NCBI GenBank assembly: GCA_035636095.1
Contig: DASPZU010000021.1
Span: 1-31,547 of the forward strand
DNA length: 31,547 bases
Direction: 5' to 3'
From: Gp7-AA10 sp035636095
GTDB taxonomy: Bacteria > Acidobacteriota > Thermoanaerobaculia > Gp7-AA8
Shown here: piece by piece, positions 1-9,090 of the stretch
Position numbering within the stretch: position 1 is the first letter of the stretch
Layout of the letters: every line of letters starts with the position of its first letter
Program-made: the position numbers and the translations under genes
Notes under the pieces: generated by a model
What the model was told of the DNA's origin: nothing
The model's database searches: none
The model's input: only the letters and a program-made list of their open reading frames with translations

Positions 1-60
1 GGCAACGATCGTTGCCTGGTGTACATCGAAAGCGAGATACTGAATCGCCTGATCTTTCAT
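1..60 (-). CDS. IS110-family transposase, N-terminal 20 residues (cut by window edge)
   Basis: The reverse strand reads from an ATG at 58-60 into MKDQAIQYLAFDVHQATIVA. The 'xFDVHxATIV' stretch is the usual start of IS110/IS1111 DEDD transposases, and its Asp is the first acidic catalytic residue of the RuvC-like fold. A good Shine-Dalgarno (AAAGGAG on the minus strand, about 69-75) precedes the ATG. The rest of the gene lies outside the window, so activity cannot be judged. The family call rests on only 20 residues, but the motif is characteristic. Confidence 0.75.
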   Translation of the reverse strand, partial: MKDQAIQYLAFDVHQATIVA

Positions 61-65
61 GGCAG

Positions 66-120
66 CCGCTCCTTTCGTGCCTTTGGTCTTTGGCGATTCC
101 AAGGTAGCAGGAAGGAGCGG
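66..120 (-). promoter_or_regulatory. Hairpin enclosing the transposase ribosome binding site
   Basis: A perfect 9-bp inverted repeat (CCGCTCCTT at 66-74, AAGGAGCGG at 112-120) pairs the Shine-Dalgarno of the IS110-type transposase with the 5' leader. A smaller nested stem (CCTTTGG at 80-86 with CCAAGG at 99-104, one bulge) sits in the loop. Transcripts entering from outside would fold this way and hide the ribosome binding site, a common way for IS elements to stop impinging expression. IS110-group elements also encode their bridge RNA in the leader upstream of the transposase, so this structured leader could overlap such an RNA; that part is inference. Confidence 0.5.
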
Positions 121-206
121 ACTTTTAATATGCGTTAGCCAACACGAGCGCAACTGAAGTGAAGCAGGGGCAGAACGCGAATCGCGGAACGCGCGTCATA
201 CGATTG

Positions 207-761
207 ATGCGACGGGAACCGTTATCGCGCGTATCTTTCCTGGCGCTCGCTCTCGCATTTGCCTCTCCCGTCCTCGCGGGTGTGAAAGTCGGCGGCGTCG
301 ATTTCGTCCCGAAGGACCTCATCTTCGCGGCTCCCGATGCCAAGAGCCGCGCCACGGCGGACGGGCCTCTTCCCAACGAATGCAAGTGGAGCTTCGTCGC
401 CGAAACGCGAATCGCCAGGCGCGAAGACCCACAGGGAAAGGACTGCGTCCGCTATTACTACAAGACCACCGTGGCGGTTGTGCAGAGCTGTCCGTCGCAA
501 GACGGGAAGACCACAGAGACTACGCGTCTTTCCGAGCGGATCACGTCGAGCGGTCCATTTTGTCCGGACGCCTCAGGCAAGGTGACACCGCCTAATGTGG
601 AAGCGCATGTCCTCAGCAGCGGCACGACTCCCGAAGGCAAACACCAGGACGTCGTCGCACAGCCGGACGGCACGCGCATCACGATTCTCTCCGATGATGC
701 CAGCGTGGTGGCGGTCGCTGTCTATCCCGACGGGACCGCCGATACACTCAAGCTTCCGTGA
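207..761 (+). CDS. Secreted hypothetical protein
   Basis: The product has about 184 residues and a clear signal peptide: MRREPLS, then a hydrophobic run, then an Ala-rich cleavage site near SPVLAG. The mature part has four Cys (NECKW, KDCVRYY, QSCPS, PFCPD), suggesting disulfides in the periplasm or outside the cell. No family is recognised. The frame is open from a GTG at 159, but the ATG at 207 gives a normal-length signal peptide and is preferred; neither start has a strong Shine-Dalgarno. The stop at 759-761 abuts the stop of the convergent hydrolase gene, leaving no room for a separate terminator. Confidence 0.7.
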   Translation: MRREPLSRVSFLALALAFASPVLAGVKVGGVDFVPKDLIFAAPDAKSRATADGPLPNECKWSFVAETRIARREDPQGKDCVRYYYKTTVAVVQSCPSQDGKTTETTRLSERITSSGPFCPDASGKVTPPNVEAHVLSSGTTPEGKHQDVVAQPDGTRITILSDDASVVAVAVYPDGTADTLKLP

Positions 762-1631
762 TTACTTCTCGAGATGGCGCTTCATGAATTCGACCGCTGT
801 TGCGATGATCTCGCGGGAGCGCTCATCATCGTCCAGGATATCGAAGCCGTGCTTTCCGGTGGGATGATTGAGCAGCGTCAGATTCGCATTCTTCTGGAGA
901 GCGATCGCCGAGAATCTCTCGATCGACTCCTTCACGCCGGGAATCTGGTCGCGTCCGGCGCGCGCGATCAAGAGCGGAATCGGAGGCGACTCCAGGCTCG
1001 CCATCGTGGCTGCTGCGGAATACTCCCGACGCAGCGCATCCGTCACCTCGGCCTCGGCGTTATTCGTGTCAGCGGTATCGAGGATCGGGTAAAAACCGAC
1101 CAGACACTTGACGTCCGCCGGCGGCGATTTCAGAAATGGCGAGAGCAGCGGACCACCGCCCGAAAACGCGATGATGCAGAATCGATCATCTGATCGCATC
1201 TCGCGAAGGTGAGTGCGGATGAACTCCATGGCGTCGCGGATATCGCTGGCACCCTCCGCATACCGCCGCGCGGGAAAGCCGAGGCGTTGATTCGGAATCA
1301 CGGCGACGAGACCCGATGCCGCGATCGTTCGGCCCCACGATCGATAAATCCCCCACTCTTTCGGATGTGTCCCCGGACCGACTCCGCCGTGAATGAACAC
1401 AACCACCGGATGCGACGTGCGAGAATCGCGCGGCAGATACGCATCCATGCGCAGATCGCCGTCAGCCGTTTTCTTGTAGGTGAGGTCGCGTTTCTCGATC
1501 ACACGGTCGATATTGGGCGCGGTATAGACCAGCGGTAGCGAAACGATCTCGTCGAAGGTGGCGTCCGGCTTGTTTCGAATTTGCGCCGGAGAAAGTTGCG
1601 CTGCAATCGCGATCAATACGATGAAGTGCAT
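762..1631 (-). CDS. Secreted alpha/beta hydrolase (BD-FAE / dienelactone-hydrolase-like)
   Basis: The 289-residue product is an exported esterase-like alpha/beta hydrolase. Counting from the ATG at 1629-1631, an N-terminal hydrophobic segment (residues 1-16, ending SPAQ) looks like a signal peptide. The oxyanion-hole motif HGG lies at 81-83, the nucleophile Ser147 in AFSGGG, an acid candidate at Asp218 (AGRDQ) and the catalytic His261 in KHGFD. The open frame extends to a TTG at 1661, but that start would overlap the upstream gene and add a polar tail before the signal, so the ATG is preferred; a G-rich stretch about 10 nt upstream may serve as Shine-Dalgarno. It lies 20 bp downstream of the SMP-30 lactonase and is probably cotranscribed. 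The substrate is unknown; ester or lactone hydrolysis is inferred from the fold. Confidence 0.85.
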   Translation of the reverse strand: MHFIVLIAIAAQLSPAQIRNKPDATFDEIVSLPLVYTAPNIDRVIEKRDLTYKKTADGDLRMDAYLPRDSRTSHPVVVFIHGGVGPGTHPKEWGIYRSWGRTIAASGLVAVIPNQRLGFPARRYAEGASDIRDAMEFIRTHLREMRSDDRFCIIAFSGGGPLLSPFLKSPPADVKCLVGFYPILDTADTNNAEAEVTDALRREYSAAATMASLESPPIPLLIARAGRDQIPGVKESIERFSAIALQKNANLTLLNHPTGKHGFDILDDDERSREIIATAVEFMKRHLEK

Positions 1632-1651
1632 CCAGGTAATCCCCCCATACC

Positions 1652-2521
1652 TTAAGGCCAACCGACGCCCGCGGCGGGCGCCTCAATAGTCACTACCTGG
1701 CCCGTACGTGGACCGCGGAACATGCCCCCAGGTCCATTCCATTCGGTCGCCATCATGAACAAAGTCTTTCGATCCGCGCCCCCGAGCGCGCACGCGAAAC
1801 AGCCGCGATCAAGCTGGACCGTCCGCAGCACCTCGCCGCCCTCCCGAACGCGGACGCAACGTTTGTTCGGAACGTCCCCGTACCAGACGGCATTCTGGGC
1901 GTCGAAGCAGATCCCATCGGGGACGCCGTTGCCGAGGTCGGCCCACACCCGGCGTTTCGACAGGTCGCCGTTAGCTTCCATATGGAAGGCCGTGAGCCGT
2001 TTGCCATAAGACTCGGCAACGATCAGCGTCGAGTTGTCAGGCGTCACGACCATACCGTTAGGGAAGGCGATGCCATCGGCCACTTGTCGAACCGAACCAT
2101 CAGGGGTGACCAGAGCGATGAGTCCGGGGACGAACTTTTCACCGGCCATCAGATCAAAACCGGCGCCGTTGATATAGATGTTGCCCCGACCGTCCACCAC
2201 CATCTCGTTCCAGCTACGATCGGAAACGCCGCTCAGATCGGCATGCGTCACCAGCGAGCGGTCGGGTTCCCGGCGCAGGAGAAGCCCATCGCGTGACGAG
2301 ACAATGAGTAGGCGCCCGTCCGGCAACCAGTCGACGCACAACGGAAACGATGGTCCGCGAAGGATGACTTCGCTGTTGCCCGCGAGGTCGACGGCAATGA
2401 CCTCTTGCGGACCCCAGTCGGAGAACCAAAGACGACCCTCGTGCCAGCGCGGCTGCTCTCCGAACGCGAGGCCGGTCATCAGGATGTGTACTTCAGGCGC
2501 GGAAGACTCCTTCGATCGCAT
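1652..2521 (-). CDS. SMP-30/gluconolactonase/LRE family protein
   Basis: The 289-residue protein is the expected length for the six-bladed SMP-30/gluconolactonase beta-propeller. Matches include the N-terminal 'GEQPRW...LWFSDW' signature with metal ligand Glu22, Asn105 (WNEMVVD), Asn155 (FPNGMVV) and Asp202 (PDGICFD), which are the four divalent-metal ligands of the family. Family members hydrolyse sugar lactones or related lactones using Ca2+ or Zn2+. No signal peptide is seen, so it is probably cytosolic. It is the first gene of a minus-strand pair with an esterase-like hydrolase, suggesting a small catabolic unit. The start is an ATG at 2519-2521 without an obvious Shine-Dalgarno. Confidence 0.88.
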   Translation of the reverse strand: MRSKESSAPEVHILMTGLAFGEQPRWHEGRLWFSDWGPQEVIAVDLAGNSEVILRGPSFPLCVDWLPDGRLLIVSSRDGLLLRREPDRSLVTHADLSGVSDRSWNEMVVDGRGNIYINGAGFDLMAGEKFVPGLIALVTPDGSVRQVADGIAFPNGMVVTPDNSTLIVAESYGKRLTAFHMEANGDLSKRRVWADLGNGVPDGICFDAQNAVWYGDVPNKRCVRVREGGEVLRTVQLDRGCFACALGGADRKTLFMMATEWNGPGGMFRGPRTGQVVTIEAPAAGVGWP

Positions 2522-2607
2522 CCGGGACGAAGTTTACTAGCGCCATCGATTAATCCCGCGCGGTGGTGGTCGGCACAATCGACCCCAGATCCCTAGGTAG
2601 ATCTACT

Positions 2608-2629
2608 GAATTCCACGGGTAGGGAATTC
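2608..2629. repeat. 7-bp inverted repeat in the divergent intergenic region
   Basis: GAATTCC (2608-2614) and GGAATTC (2623-2629) form a dyad with an 8-nt spacer, between the divergent SMP-30 and protease genes. It could be an operator or the base of a leader hairpin; nothing in the sequence decides this. Confidence 0.3.
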
Positions 2630-2684
2630 ATCCATCCCATCACTCCATCAGTAGCACCTGCAACGGAACAAGAGGAGGACTTGT

Positions 2685-5600
2685 ATGTCCACACGAAGGG
2701 CTGTCTGCACGCTGGTCGCGCTCTCGCTTTTCTTCATCCGACCCATTGCTGCGGATCAACCGGTTCGCCTGAAGGCGCGCACGTTCACGCCTCGGCGAGG
2801 TAGCGGCCCGGAAGTGGGCCAGTACTTCCGCCGAATCCGGCAGGAACGCGCTCACGTTCTGCTGCAATTCGATGAAGTTCCGACGCTCGCCGATCGCGAA
2901 TTGCTGAAGCGTGAAAAACTCCAGCTTCTCGACCCGATCCCGGAGCGCGCATTCTTCGCCGCCATGCCTCCGCGGCCGGAACTGCCGCAGCGTCTTCTGA
3001 ATCTGCCGGCCAAGCTCCGATGGATCGGAATCATCGAGACCGACGACAAACTGTCCCCTTCACTCAAGCGCGGAATTCCCGCTCATGCGCGTCGCCCCGA
3101 CGCTTCGGCAGAAGTCATCGTCCTGTTCTTCGGCGATGTTCTCATGGTCGAGCAGCAACGCATCCTGCGGTCGGTCGGCGCGACCCTGCTGACTCGCATC
3201 GTGCCGCTGAACGGCTGGCGCGTGATCGTGAGAGAAGCTGCCATCGCCAGGCTGCTGGCATCGGATCCGGTGAAGTGGGTCGAGGAGATTCCGCAGCCAC
3301 CCGAGGATGATAACGATGGCATCCGCAGCGCCACCGGCGTCAACGCCGATGCGGTCCAGCCGCCGGCGCTGTTCAACCTGACGGGAGCCGGAGTGATCCT
3401 CGCGCAGTGGGAGAACACGCACGCGAGCACCGGTCATAACGACTTCAGCGCACGCATCACCATCGCGGATCCTCCCATCGCGACGTTCGAACGAAGCACC
3501 GTCCATAACGAGTCGGTGACGGCGAACCTTCAATACGACAACGGCGAAGGCGTCTATGTCGACTTCGACGACTCCGGTACCGTCACTGCCAACGATGTTC
3601 GCCTGACAGCGGTCGGCGCGTTTGCCGCCGGATCGACAGTGGCCGCGGCGGACGCGGACGTGGCAACCGCCCTGGTTGCATTTGCCGGGAACGAGCGATT
3701 TGCCGACACCGTGACCCCCGATTTCATGTACACAGCCGGAGAAGCGATCTACGCGGATGTCGATAGCTCGGGCAACGTCAGCATCGGCGACGTCCGACGC
3801 ACGCCGGTCGGCGCGTTTGCGGCCGGGAGCGTTGTTGCTGCCGCTGACGCCGACATCGGCACCGTCCTGCGCACGTTCATATTCAATCCGCATTACCACG
3901 CCACACACGTTGCCGGGACGCTCATCGGGGCCGGCACGCAGAGCGTTGCCAACGGCGGCACCGCCAATCAGTGGAAAGGGGTGGCGCCGGGAGCGACGCT
4001 CCGCTCCTACTCCGGCAATCCGACCGCGGCCGGAGTTCCGACGGGGACGGACGAATACGGAGATGCCGCGACCGCCGGCGCCGCGCTTTCGAGCAACTCG
4101 TGGGGGACGACGCACTGCCATCAGATCTTTCCGCCATCGACTTGCTATGACATCGGGACTCAGTATTACGACGCGGTGATCAGCGGGCGCAGGAGCGACG
4201 GGACGCCCAGCGGTCTTGCGCGCCAGCTCCTGGTATTCGGCTCGTCAGGCAACCGCGGCTATCCGGAGCGGCATTCGGAGAGCGTCGCCGTGAACGGTCA
4301 GTACGACAACGGCGAAGGCATTTACCGCGATTTCGATGATAACGGCGTCGTGTCCGCGGGCGATCAGCGACGAACTCCGGTCGGCGCCTTTGCCGCCAAC
4401 AGCGTCGTCGCCGCGGCTGACGCCGATGCCGGAACGGCGCTGGTGAACTTCAACATGAACGAGCTGCATGACGACACAGTGAGTTTGAACTTCAGCGGCA
4501 ATCTCACCTTTGATAACGGCGAGGGAATCTACATCGACGCGGACGCGTCGCGCACCGTGAGCACGGGCGATACGCGCATCACTCCGGTGGGAGCGTTTGC
4601 CGCCGGTTCCATTGTCGCGGCCGCCGATCTGGATGTCGGACGGAACATCCGCCGATTCAATCTGTGGGGGAACGTCCGCGTTCCCAACAGCGCCAAGGAC
4701 ACCGTCGAGGTGGCAAATGTCTCGTCCGATGCCGCGGCGTTGCAGGTCAGCAGCAGCCGCGGGCCGACCGATGACGGACGCATCAAACCCGATATTGCCG
4801 CTCCCGGATGTCAGAACGGCGGCGACGGCGGAATCAAATCGACGTGGCCGGGGAATTTGTACGCCGTGATCTGCGGAACATCCATGTCCACGCCCGCCGC
4901 GGCGGCGAGCACCGCTCTGATCGAGGAGTGGTACCGCACGGCGTGCCTTCCCGCCGGCGGAAGTCCGTCCACACTGCGCGGCCTTCTCCTTCACTCAGCC
5001 GAGGATCTAACGAACATTCCTGCAGTGGGCACGACCTACGCCGGGCCGGACTTCGCGTTCGGCTTCGGGCGCGCGCGAGTGAAAGAGGCGGTGGAGCTGG
5101 TTCCGCATCATCGTCAGGGGAGTGCAGCCGCAGTCGGCGATACGGATATCACGGTGACGATCGGGGCGGTCAACGGTTTCAAGGTGACGCTGGTCTGGGA
5201 TGACCCGCCATTTACGGCGAATGCGGCACCGTCGCCCGCCACCGGTGTCCTGCAGAACGATCTGGATCTGGTGCTGATCGCTCCGGACGGAACGAAGCAC
5301 ACCCCGTGGGAGACGAATGGCGCGAATCCGTTCGCCGTGGCATCGCGCACGATCACGCCCGCCGCCGCCCTGATCCCCGCTTCGGCACGCGATCATCGCA
5401 ACACTGTCGAACAGGTCGTGGTTGACAACGCCGCGGCCGGCACGTGGACGATCCGCGTTACCGCCTCGACGCTCACTCTTCCGCCGCAGAACTACACCCT
5501 TGTCACGGAAGCCCTTCCCGTGCAGAGCGGACCGTGTGCTTCGGCACCGGCAGGCGATGTATGGCTGATGGATACACCCGCCGATACCGGAGCGGTTCCG

Positions 5601-6497
5601 TCATCAGGGAATCAATGGGAAGGTCCCGATCCGTGGAATCGGCAGACCGCCGACGGCATCACCACGCATCAGAATCCCGAATTCGGTCAGACAAACGCTC
5701 TCTACGCCACCCTGCGAAACACGATGGCCGCGACCGTGCGGGCAACCAGCGTCGACTTCTGGATCGCGGCAGCGTCGGTCGGACTGATCTGGCCTGACAA
5801 CTTCCGATTGGTGGGGCGCCTGAGCGCCCCGAATATGACGCCCGGCGAAGTACGACAGATCGGTCCGCTGCTCTGGTCGCCGCCGGCGCCGATTCCGCTG
5901 CCGCATCATTGCATGTACGTTCGCGTACAAAGCCCGCAGGATCCGATCACCTTCGCGGAAGGGTCGAGCATCTGGACCAATTCGATGAGCAGCAACAACA
6001 TCGTCTATCGAAACATGGACATCTATGATCTGTTGTCCAGCCGATCCGCGGGCGTATTTCTGCGCAACATCCGCAAAGAGGCGGCCGAGGTCGATCTCAT
6101 CATCGAGACGCCGGAAGGTTTTCTGAACAATGGCGGCCAACTTCTGGTGTCATTGCCGCCCGCGCTGGAGAAGGTCTGGCCGTCGGAGAACCGGAAAGCG
6201 CCCGGCCTCGTTCCTCCCGATCCGCGTTATGCAAGTACAAAAGGGAGAGAGCCGGAAAAGGCGCGGGAGCCGCAGGAACCGCAGCCCGAGCAGGTGCACC
6301 CTGCGCCCTACCGCATCGCGGCGCCGCGTGTCGCGCTGCGCGGTTTCCGCATGGGACCGCGACAGGCCGAGCCGATTCGAGTCACCTTCACCAGCCCGCA
6401 GCGAACAAAAGGAGAGTACCCGATTCGATTCATCGGCCAGGTTCACGGTGAAACCTTCGGCGGCTTCACGTTTGTGATTCGAACCGGGCAGAAGTGA
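2685..6497 (+). CDS. S8 (subtilisin-like) secreted serine protease with inserted EF-hand-like repeat cassettes
   Basis: The 1270-residue protein starts at an ATG with a strong Shine-Dalgarno (AAGAGGAGG, about 2668-2676) and has a signal peptide ending around residue 23 (SLFFIRPIAAD). A prodomain-like region fills about 30-200. The S8 core shows His405 in HATHVAGT, oxyanion Asn523 in SSGNRG and Ser733 in GTSMSTP. At the usual Asp position the sequence is ILAQWEN, giving Glu243. Two cassettes interrupt the core, at residues about 276-400 and 532-657. Each has two ~50-residue repeats with the form YDNGEGxYxDxDxSGxVxxxD...VGAFAAGSxVAAADAD, and the DxDxS/N/AxxVxxxD part matches a calcium loop. A beta domain (VTLVWDD...LQNDLDLVLIAPDG, about 830-940) and a CARDB-like region with a proline-rich stretch follow. 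No C-terminal anchor is seen, so it is probably released or periplasmic. Confidence 0.9.
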   Translation: MSTRRAVCTLVALSLFFIRPIAADQPVRLKARTFTPRRGSGPEVGQYFRRIRQERAHVLLQFDEVPTLADRELLKREKLQLLDPIPERAFFAAMPPRPELPQRLLNLPAKLRWIGIIETDDKLSPSLKRGIPAHARRPDASAEVIVLFFGDVLMVEQQRILRSVGATLLTRIVPLNGWRVIVREAAIARLLASDPVKWVEEIPQPPEDDNDGIRSATGVNADAVQPPALFNLTGAGVILAQWENTHASTGHNDFSARITIADPPIATFERSTVHNESVTANLQYDNGEGVYVDFDDSGTVTANDVRLTAVGAFAAGSTVAAADADVATALVAFAGNERFADTVTPDFMYTAGEAIYADVDSSGNVSIGDVRRTPVGAFAAGSVVAAADADIGTVLRTFIFNPHYHATHVAGTLIGAGTQSVANGGTANQWKGVAPGATLRSYSGNPTAAGVPTGTDEYGDAATAGAALSSNSWGTTHCHQIFPPSTCYDIGTQYYDAVISGRRSDGTPSGLARQLLVFGSSGNRGYPERHSESVAVNGQYDNGEGIYRDFDDNGVVSAGDQRRTPVGAFAANSVVAAADADAGTALVNFNMNELHDDTVSLNFSGNLTFDNGEGIYIDADASRTVSTGDTRITPVGAFAAGSIVAAADLDVGRNIRRFNLWGNVRVPNSAKDTVEVANVSSDAAALQVSSSRGPTDDGRIKPDIAAPGCQNGGDGGIKSTWPGNLYAVICGTSMSTPAAAASTALIEEWYRTACLPAGGSPSTLRGLLLHSAEDLTNIPAVGTTYAGPDFAFGFGRARVKEAVELVPHHRQGSAAAVGDTDITVTIGAVNGFKVTLVWDDPPFTANAAPSPATGVLQNDLDLVLIAPDGTKHTPWETNGANPFAVASRTITPAAALIPASARDHRNTVEQVVVDNAAAGTWTIRVTASTLTLPPQNYTLVTEALPVQSGPCASAPAGDVWLMDTPADTGAVPSSGNQWEGPDPWNRQTADGITTHQNPEFGQTNALYATLRNTMAATVRATSVDFWIAAASVGLIWPDNFRLVGRLSAPNMTPGEVRQIGPLLWSPPAPIPLPHHCMYVRVQSPQDPITFAEGSSIWTNSMSSNNIVYRNMDIYDLLSSRSAGVFLRNIRKEAAEVDLIIETPEGFLNNGGQLLVSLPPALEKVWPSENRKAPGLVPPDPRYASTKGREPEKAREPQEPQPEQVHPAPYRIAAPRVALRGFRMGPRQAEPIRVTFTSPQRTKGEYPIRFIGQVHGETFGGFTFVIRTGQK
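3510..3884 (+). repeat. Repeat cassette 1 inside the protease (two calcium-loop repeats)
   Basis: This segment encodes two tandem copies of a ~50-residue unit between the Asp/Glu and His motifs of the S8 core. The loops read DFDDSGTVTAND and DVDSSGNVSIGD, each followed by VGAFAAGSxVAAADAD. The junctions are ERSTVHN before and PHYHATHVAG after, which in ordinary relatives would lie close together. The same cassette design recurs at 4278-4661. Confidence 0.75.
4278..4661 (+). repeat. Repeat cassette 2 inside the protease (two calcium-loop repeats)
   Basis: This is a second two-repeat cassette, between the oxyanion Asn and the catalytic Ser. Its loops are DFDDNGVVSAGD and DADASRTVSTGD. It opens with ESVAVNGQYDNGEG, closely matching ESVTANLQYDNGEG of cassette 1, so the two cassettes probably derive from one duplicated module. 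Confidence 0.75.
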
Positions 6498-6518
6498 GGT
6501 CGTAACCGAAAAGTTGAT

Positions 6519-6533
6519 GTGTCTCTGTGGTGA
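6519..6533. repeat. Partial copy of a dispersed CTCTGTGGTG repeat
   Basis: In the 43-bp gap between two convergent genes the sequence GTCTCTGTGGTGAA matches the right-hand end of the long palindrome at 26519-26576. It is probably a half copy of the same dispersed intergenic repeat. Confidence 0.45.
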
Positions 6534-6540
6534 AGACAGT

Positions 6541-7200
6541 TCAGTGGCTCGAGCTGCGGCGTTTTCTCACCCTGGTGGCGGTGACTGTCGAGCCGCGCGC
6601 AGGCGACCGGCGAAAGACTACCGTGGCGTCGCCGAGGACGATGGTCTGACCGTCGTGAAGCGCGGCAGGGGCGGCGAGTCTCACACCGTCGAGAAATGTG
6701 CCGTTCTTGCTGGACAGATCTTCGATCGTGACCGCGTCGGGCCGGATATCGATGGCCGCATGTTTTCTCGATACCGTTGAATCGTCGATCAGGACATCAG
6801 CGGTAGCGTCGCGGCCGAGGACATTCACCCCTTCGCGCAGCGGAAGCTCGCGTCGGCGAAAAACCGCAAATCCGGCGCACGGCGGCGCAGGCTCGTTTTT
6901 CACGTCGCAAAAAAACGCGTAACCGAATCCATGCACGGTGCGAATGAAGCGAGGCTTTCGGGCACGATCGCCGAGCGCGGCCCGAAGCTCGTTGATCAGC
7001 CCCGCCAGGTTCGACTCATCGACCACGGTGTCTTCCCAGATCGACTCGTACAATTCCTGCTTCGGGAGAGGGCGCGGGCGGTTGGCGATCAGGATTTCCA
7101 ACAGGCGGAAGGCTTTCGGCCCAAGGTGAACGGATTTTGTGCCGTCGTGGAGCTCGCGCCGGTCGGAGTCGAAGGCAAAGCGGTCGAAGACCACGCGCAT
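6541..7200 (-). CDS. Winged-helix (OmpR/PhoB-type) transcriptional regulator with FHA domain
   Basis: The 219-residue protein starts at the ATG at 7198-7200 (GAGGGA just upstream). The open frame continues to 7386, but that extension is out-of-family and overlaps the kinase gene. Residues 1-100 form a Trans_reg_C winged helix (LGPKAFRLLEILI, SNLAGLINELRAALGD, FIRTVHGFGYAF). Residues about 120-200 form an FHA phosphothreonine-binding domain with Gly129-Arg130, Ser144, His147 and Asn166-Gly-Thr. The tail is basic and rich in Ser/Thr. This resembles mycobacterial EmbR, a winged-helix/FHA regulator controlled by a Ser/Thr kinase, but without EmbR's central BTA domain. It lies 10 bp after the kinase gene, which makes that kinase its likely partner. 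It is the last gene of a six-gene operon. Confidence 0.88.
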   Translation of the reverse strand: MRVVFDRFAFDSDRRELHDGTKSVHLGPKAFRLLEILIANRPRPLPKQELYESIWEDTVVDESNLAGLINELRAALGDRARKPRFIRTVHGFGYAFFCDVKNEPAPPCAGFAVFRRRELPLREGVNVLGRDATADVLIDDSTVSRKHAAIDIRPDAVTIEDLSSKNGTFLDGVRLAAPAALHDGQTIVLGDATVVFRRSPARGSTVTATRVRKRRSSSH

Positions 7201-7210
7201 TCCCTCATTA

Positions 7211-8314
<1,104 letters not shown>

Positions 8315-8325
8315 GCGATGTTCTC

Positions 8326-9090
8326 CTACGCTCGCGCGGGATCCCGTGTCGAGTAGATGTAATAGAAACCGATATAGCCGACATACAAGAGGGCCAAAAG
8401 AAAGAGCAGCAGGAAGGGATTATCGACCGCCGATACGACTTGCGCCCATGCGCGCATCGAGGGGGATGGGAAGTATTCAGCCACCGCGTCGCGAAATGCA
8501 ATCCATCGCGTCGACGCGAAAAGCACGCAGAAAAATAGAATGAAAAAAAGGATTATGCTTCGTACCGTGCGCGTGCCGCTGAATTTTGTGCGCGGAGCGA
8601 GCCGCCTCCACGCAGCACCAGTGCTGCCCAGAATCATCAGCGCGATGATTCCTGCTTCGATCCAGAGGAACAATCGCGTCGGAAGCGGACTGAGCGCCGC
8701 CACCATGGCCAGCAGCGGCAGACAACAGGCGTGGATGATCGCCGTCGCCGCCAGAATGCCGCCGGCCTCACCCCAGAATCGCGCGCTCGGCCGAATCGGA
8801 GCAGAGTCCATCAAGTCTCCGGGGAGCGCGGTCTGATCGGGACCGAATGTTCTCAGGTTGCCGGAGGCCTCGCTGGCGGCAAGGAGGAACGCCGCGTGGA
8901 ACAGCCAGGTGAGCAGAGCGATGACCGCATGCAGGCGCTGCGGAGACTGGGCGCCGGCCCCAAATTGCGGCTCAGACGTGCTCTCCGCGATCGCCCCGAT
9001 CAGCGGAGGAAGGATGGCGATCACAAAGACCGGAGTCGCGGTCCGGATGGTCGTCAAGAGGCGGAATCGCGCAATGGCTAGGTAGCGCAT
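8326..9090 (-). CDS. ABC-2 type transporter permease subunit 2
   Basis: The product has 254 residues starting MRYLAIARFRLL at the ATG at 9088-9090. The open frame extends far upstream to 10113, but that part is a shadow of the ATPase and first permease. Several hydrophobic segments can be seen, including LIGAI near the N-terminus, AVIALLTWLFHAAFLLA, ILAATAIIHACCLPLLAMVAAL, LWIEAGIIALMIL, SIILFFILFFCVLFA and FLLLFLLALLYVGYIGFYYI. It overlaps the end of permease 1 by 13 nt, indicating translational coupling. Sequence alone identifies only a polytopic membrane protein; the ABC-2 role comes from its place beside the ATPase and the other permease. The exported substrate is unknown. Confidence 0.75.
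   Translation of the reverse strand: MRYLAIARFRLLTTIRTATPVFVIAILPPLIGAIAESTSEPQFGAGAQSPQRLHAVIALLTWLFHAAFLLAASEASGNLRTFGPDQTALPGDLMDSAPIRPSARFWGEAGGILAATAIIHACCLPLLAMVAALSPLPTRLFLWIEAGIIALMILGSTGAAWRRLAPRTKFSGTRTVRSIILFFILFFCVLFASTRWIAFRDAVAEYFPSPSMRAWAQVVSAVDNPFLLLFLLALLYVGYIGFYYIYSTRDPARA

Noticed and set aside
3060..4121. 353-codon open frame on the minus strand inside the protease gene
   Set aside because: It is antisense to a well-supported gene, rich in Arg/Gly/Val with no domain, and follows from high GC at third positions of the sense gene.
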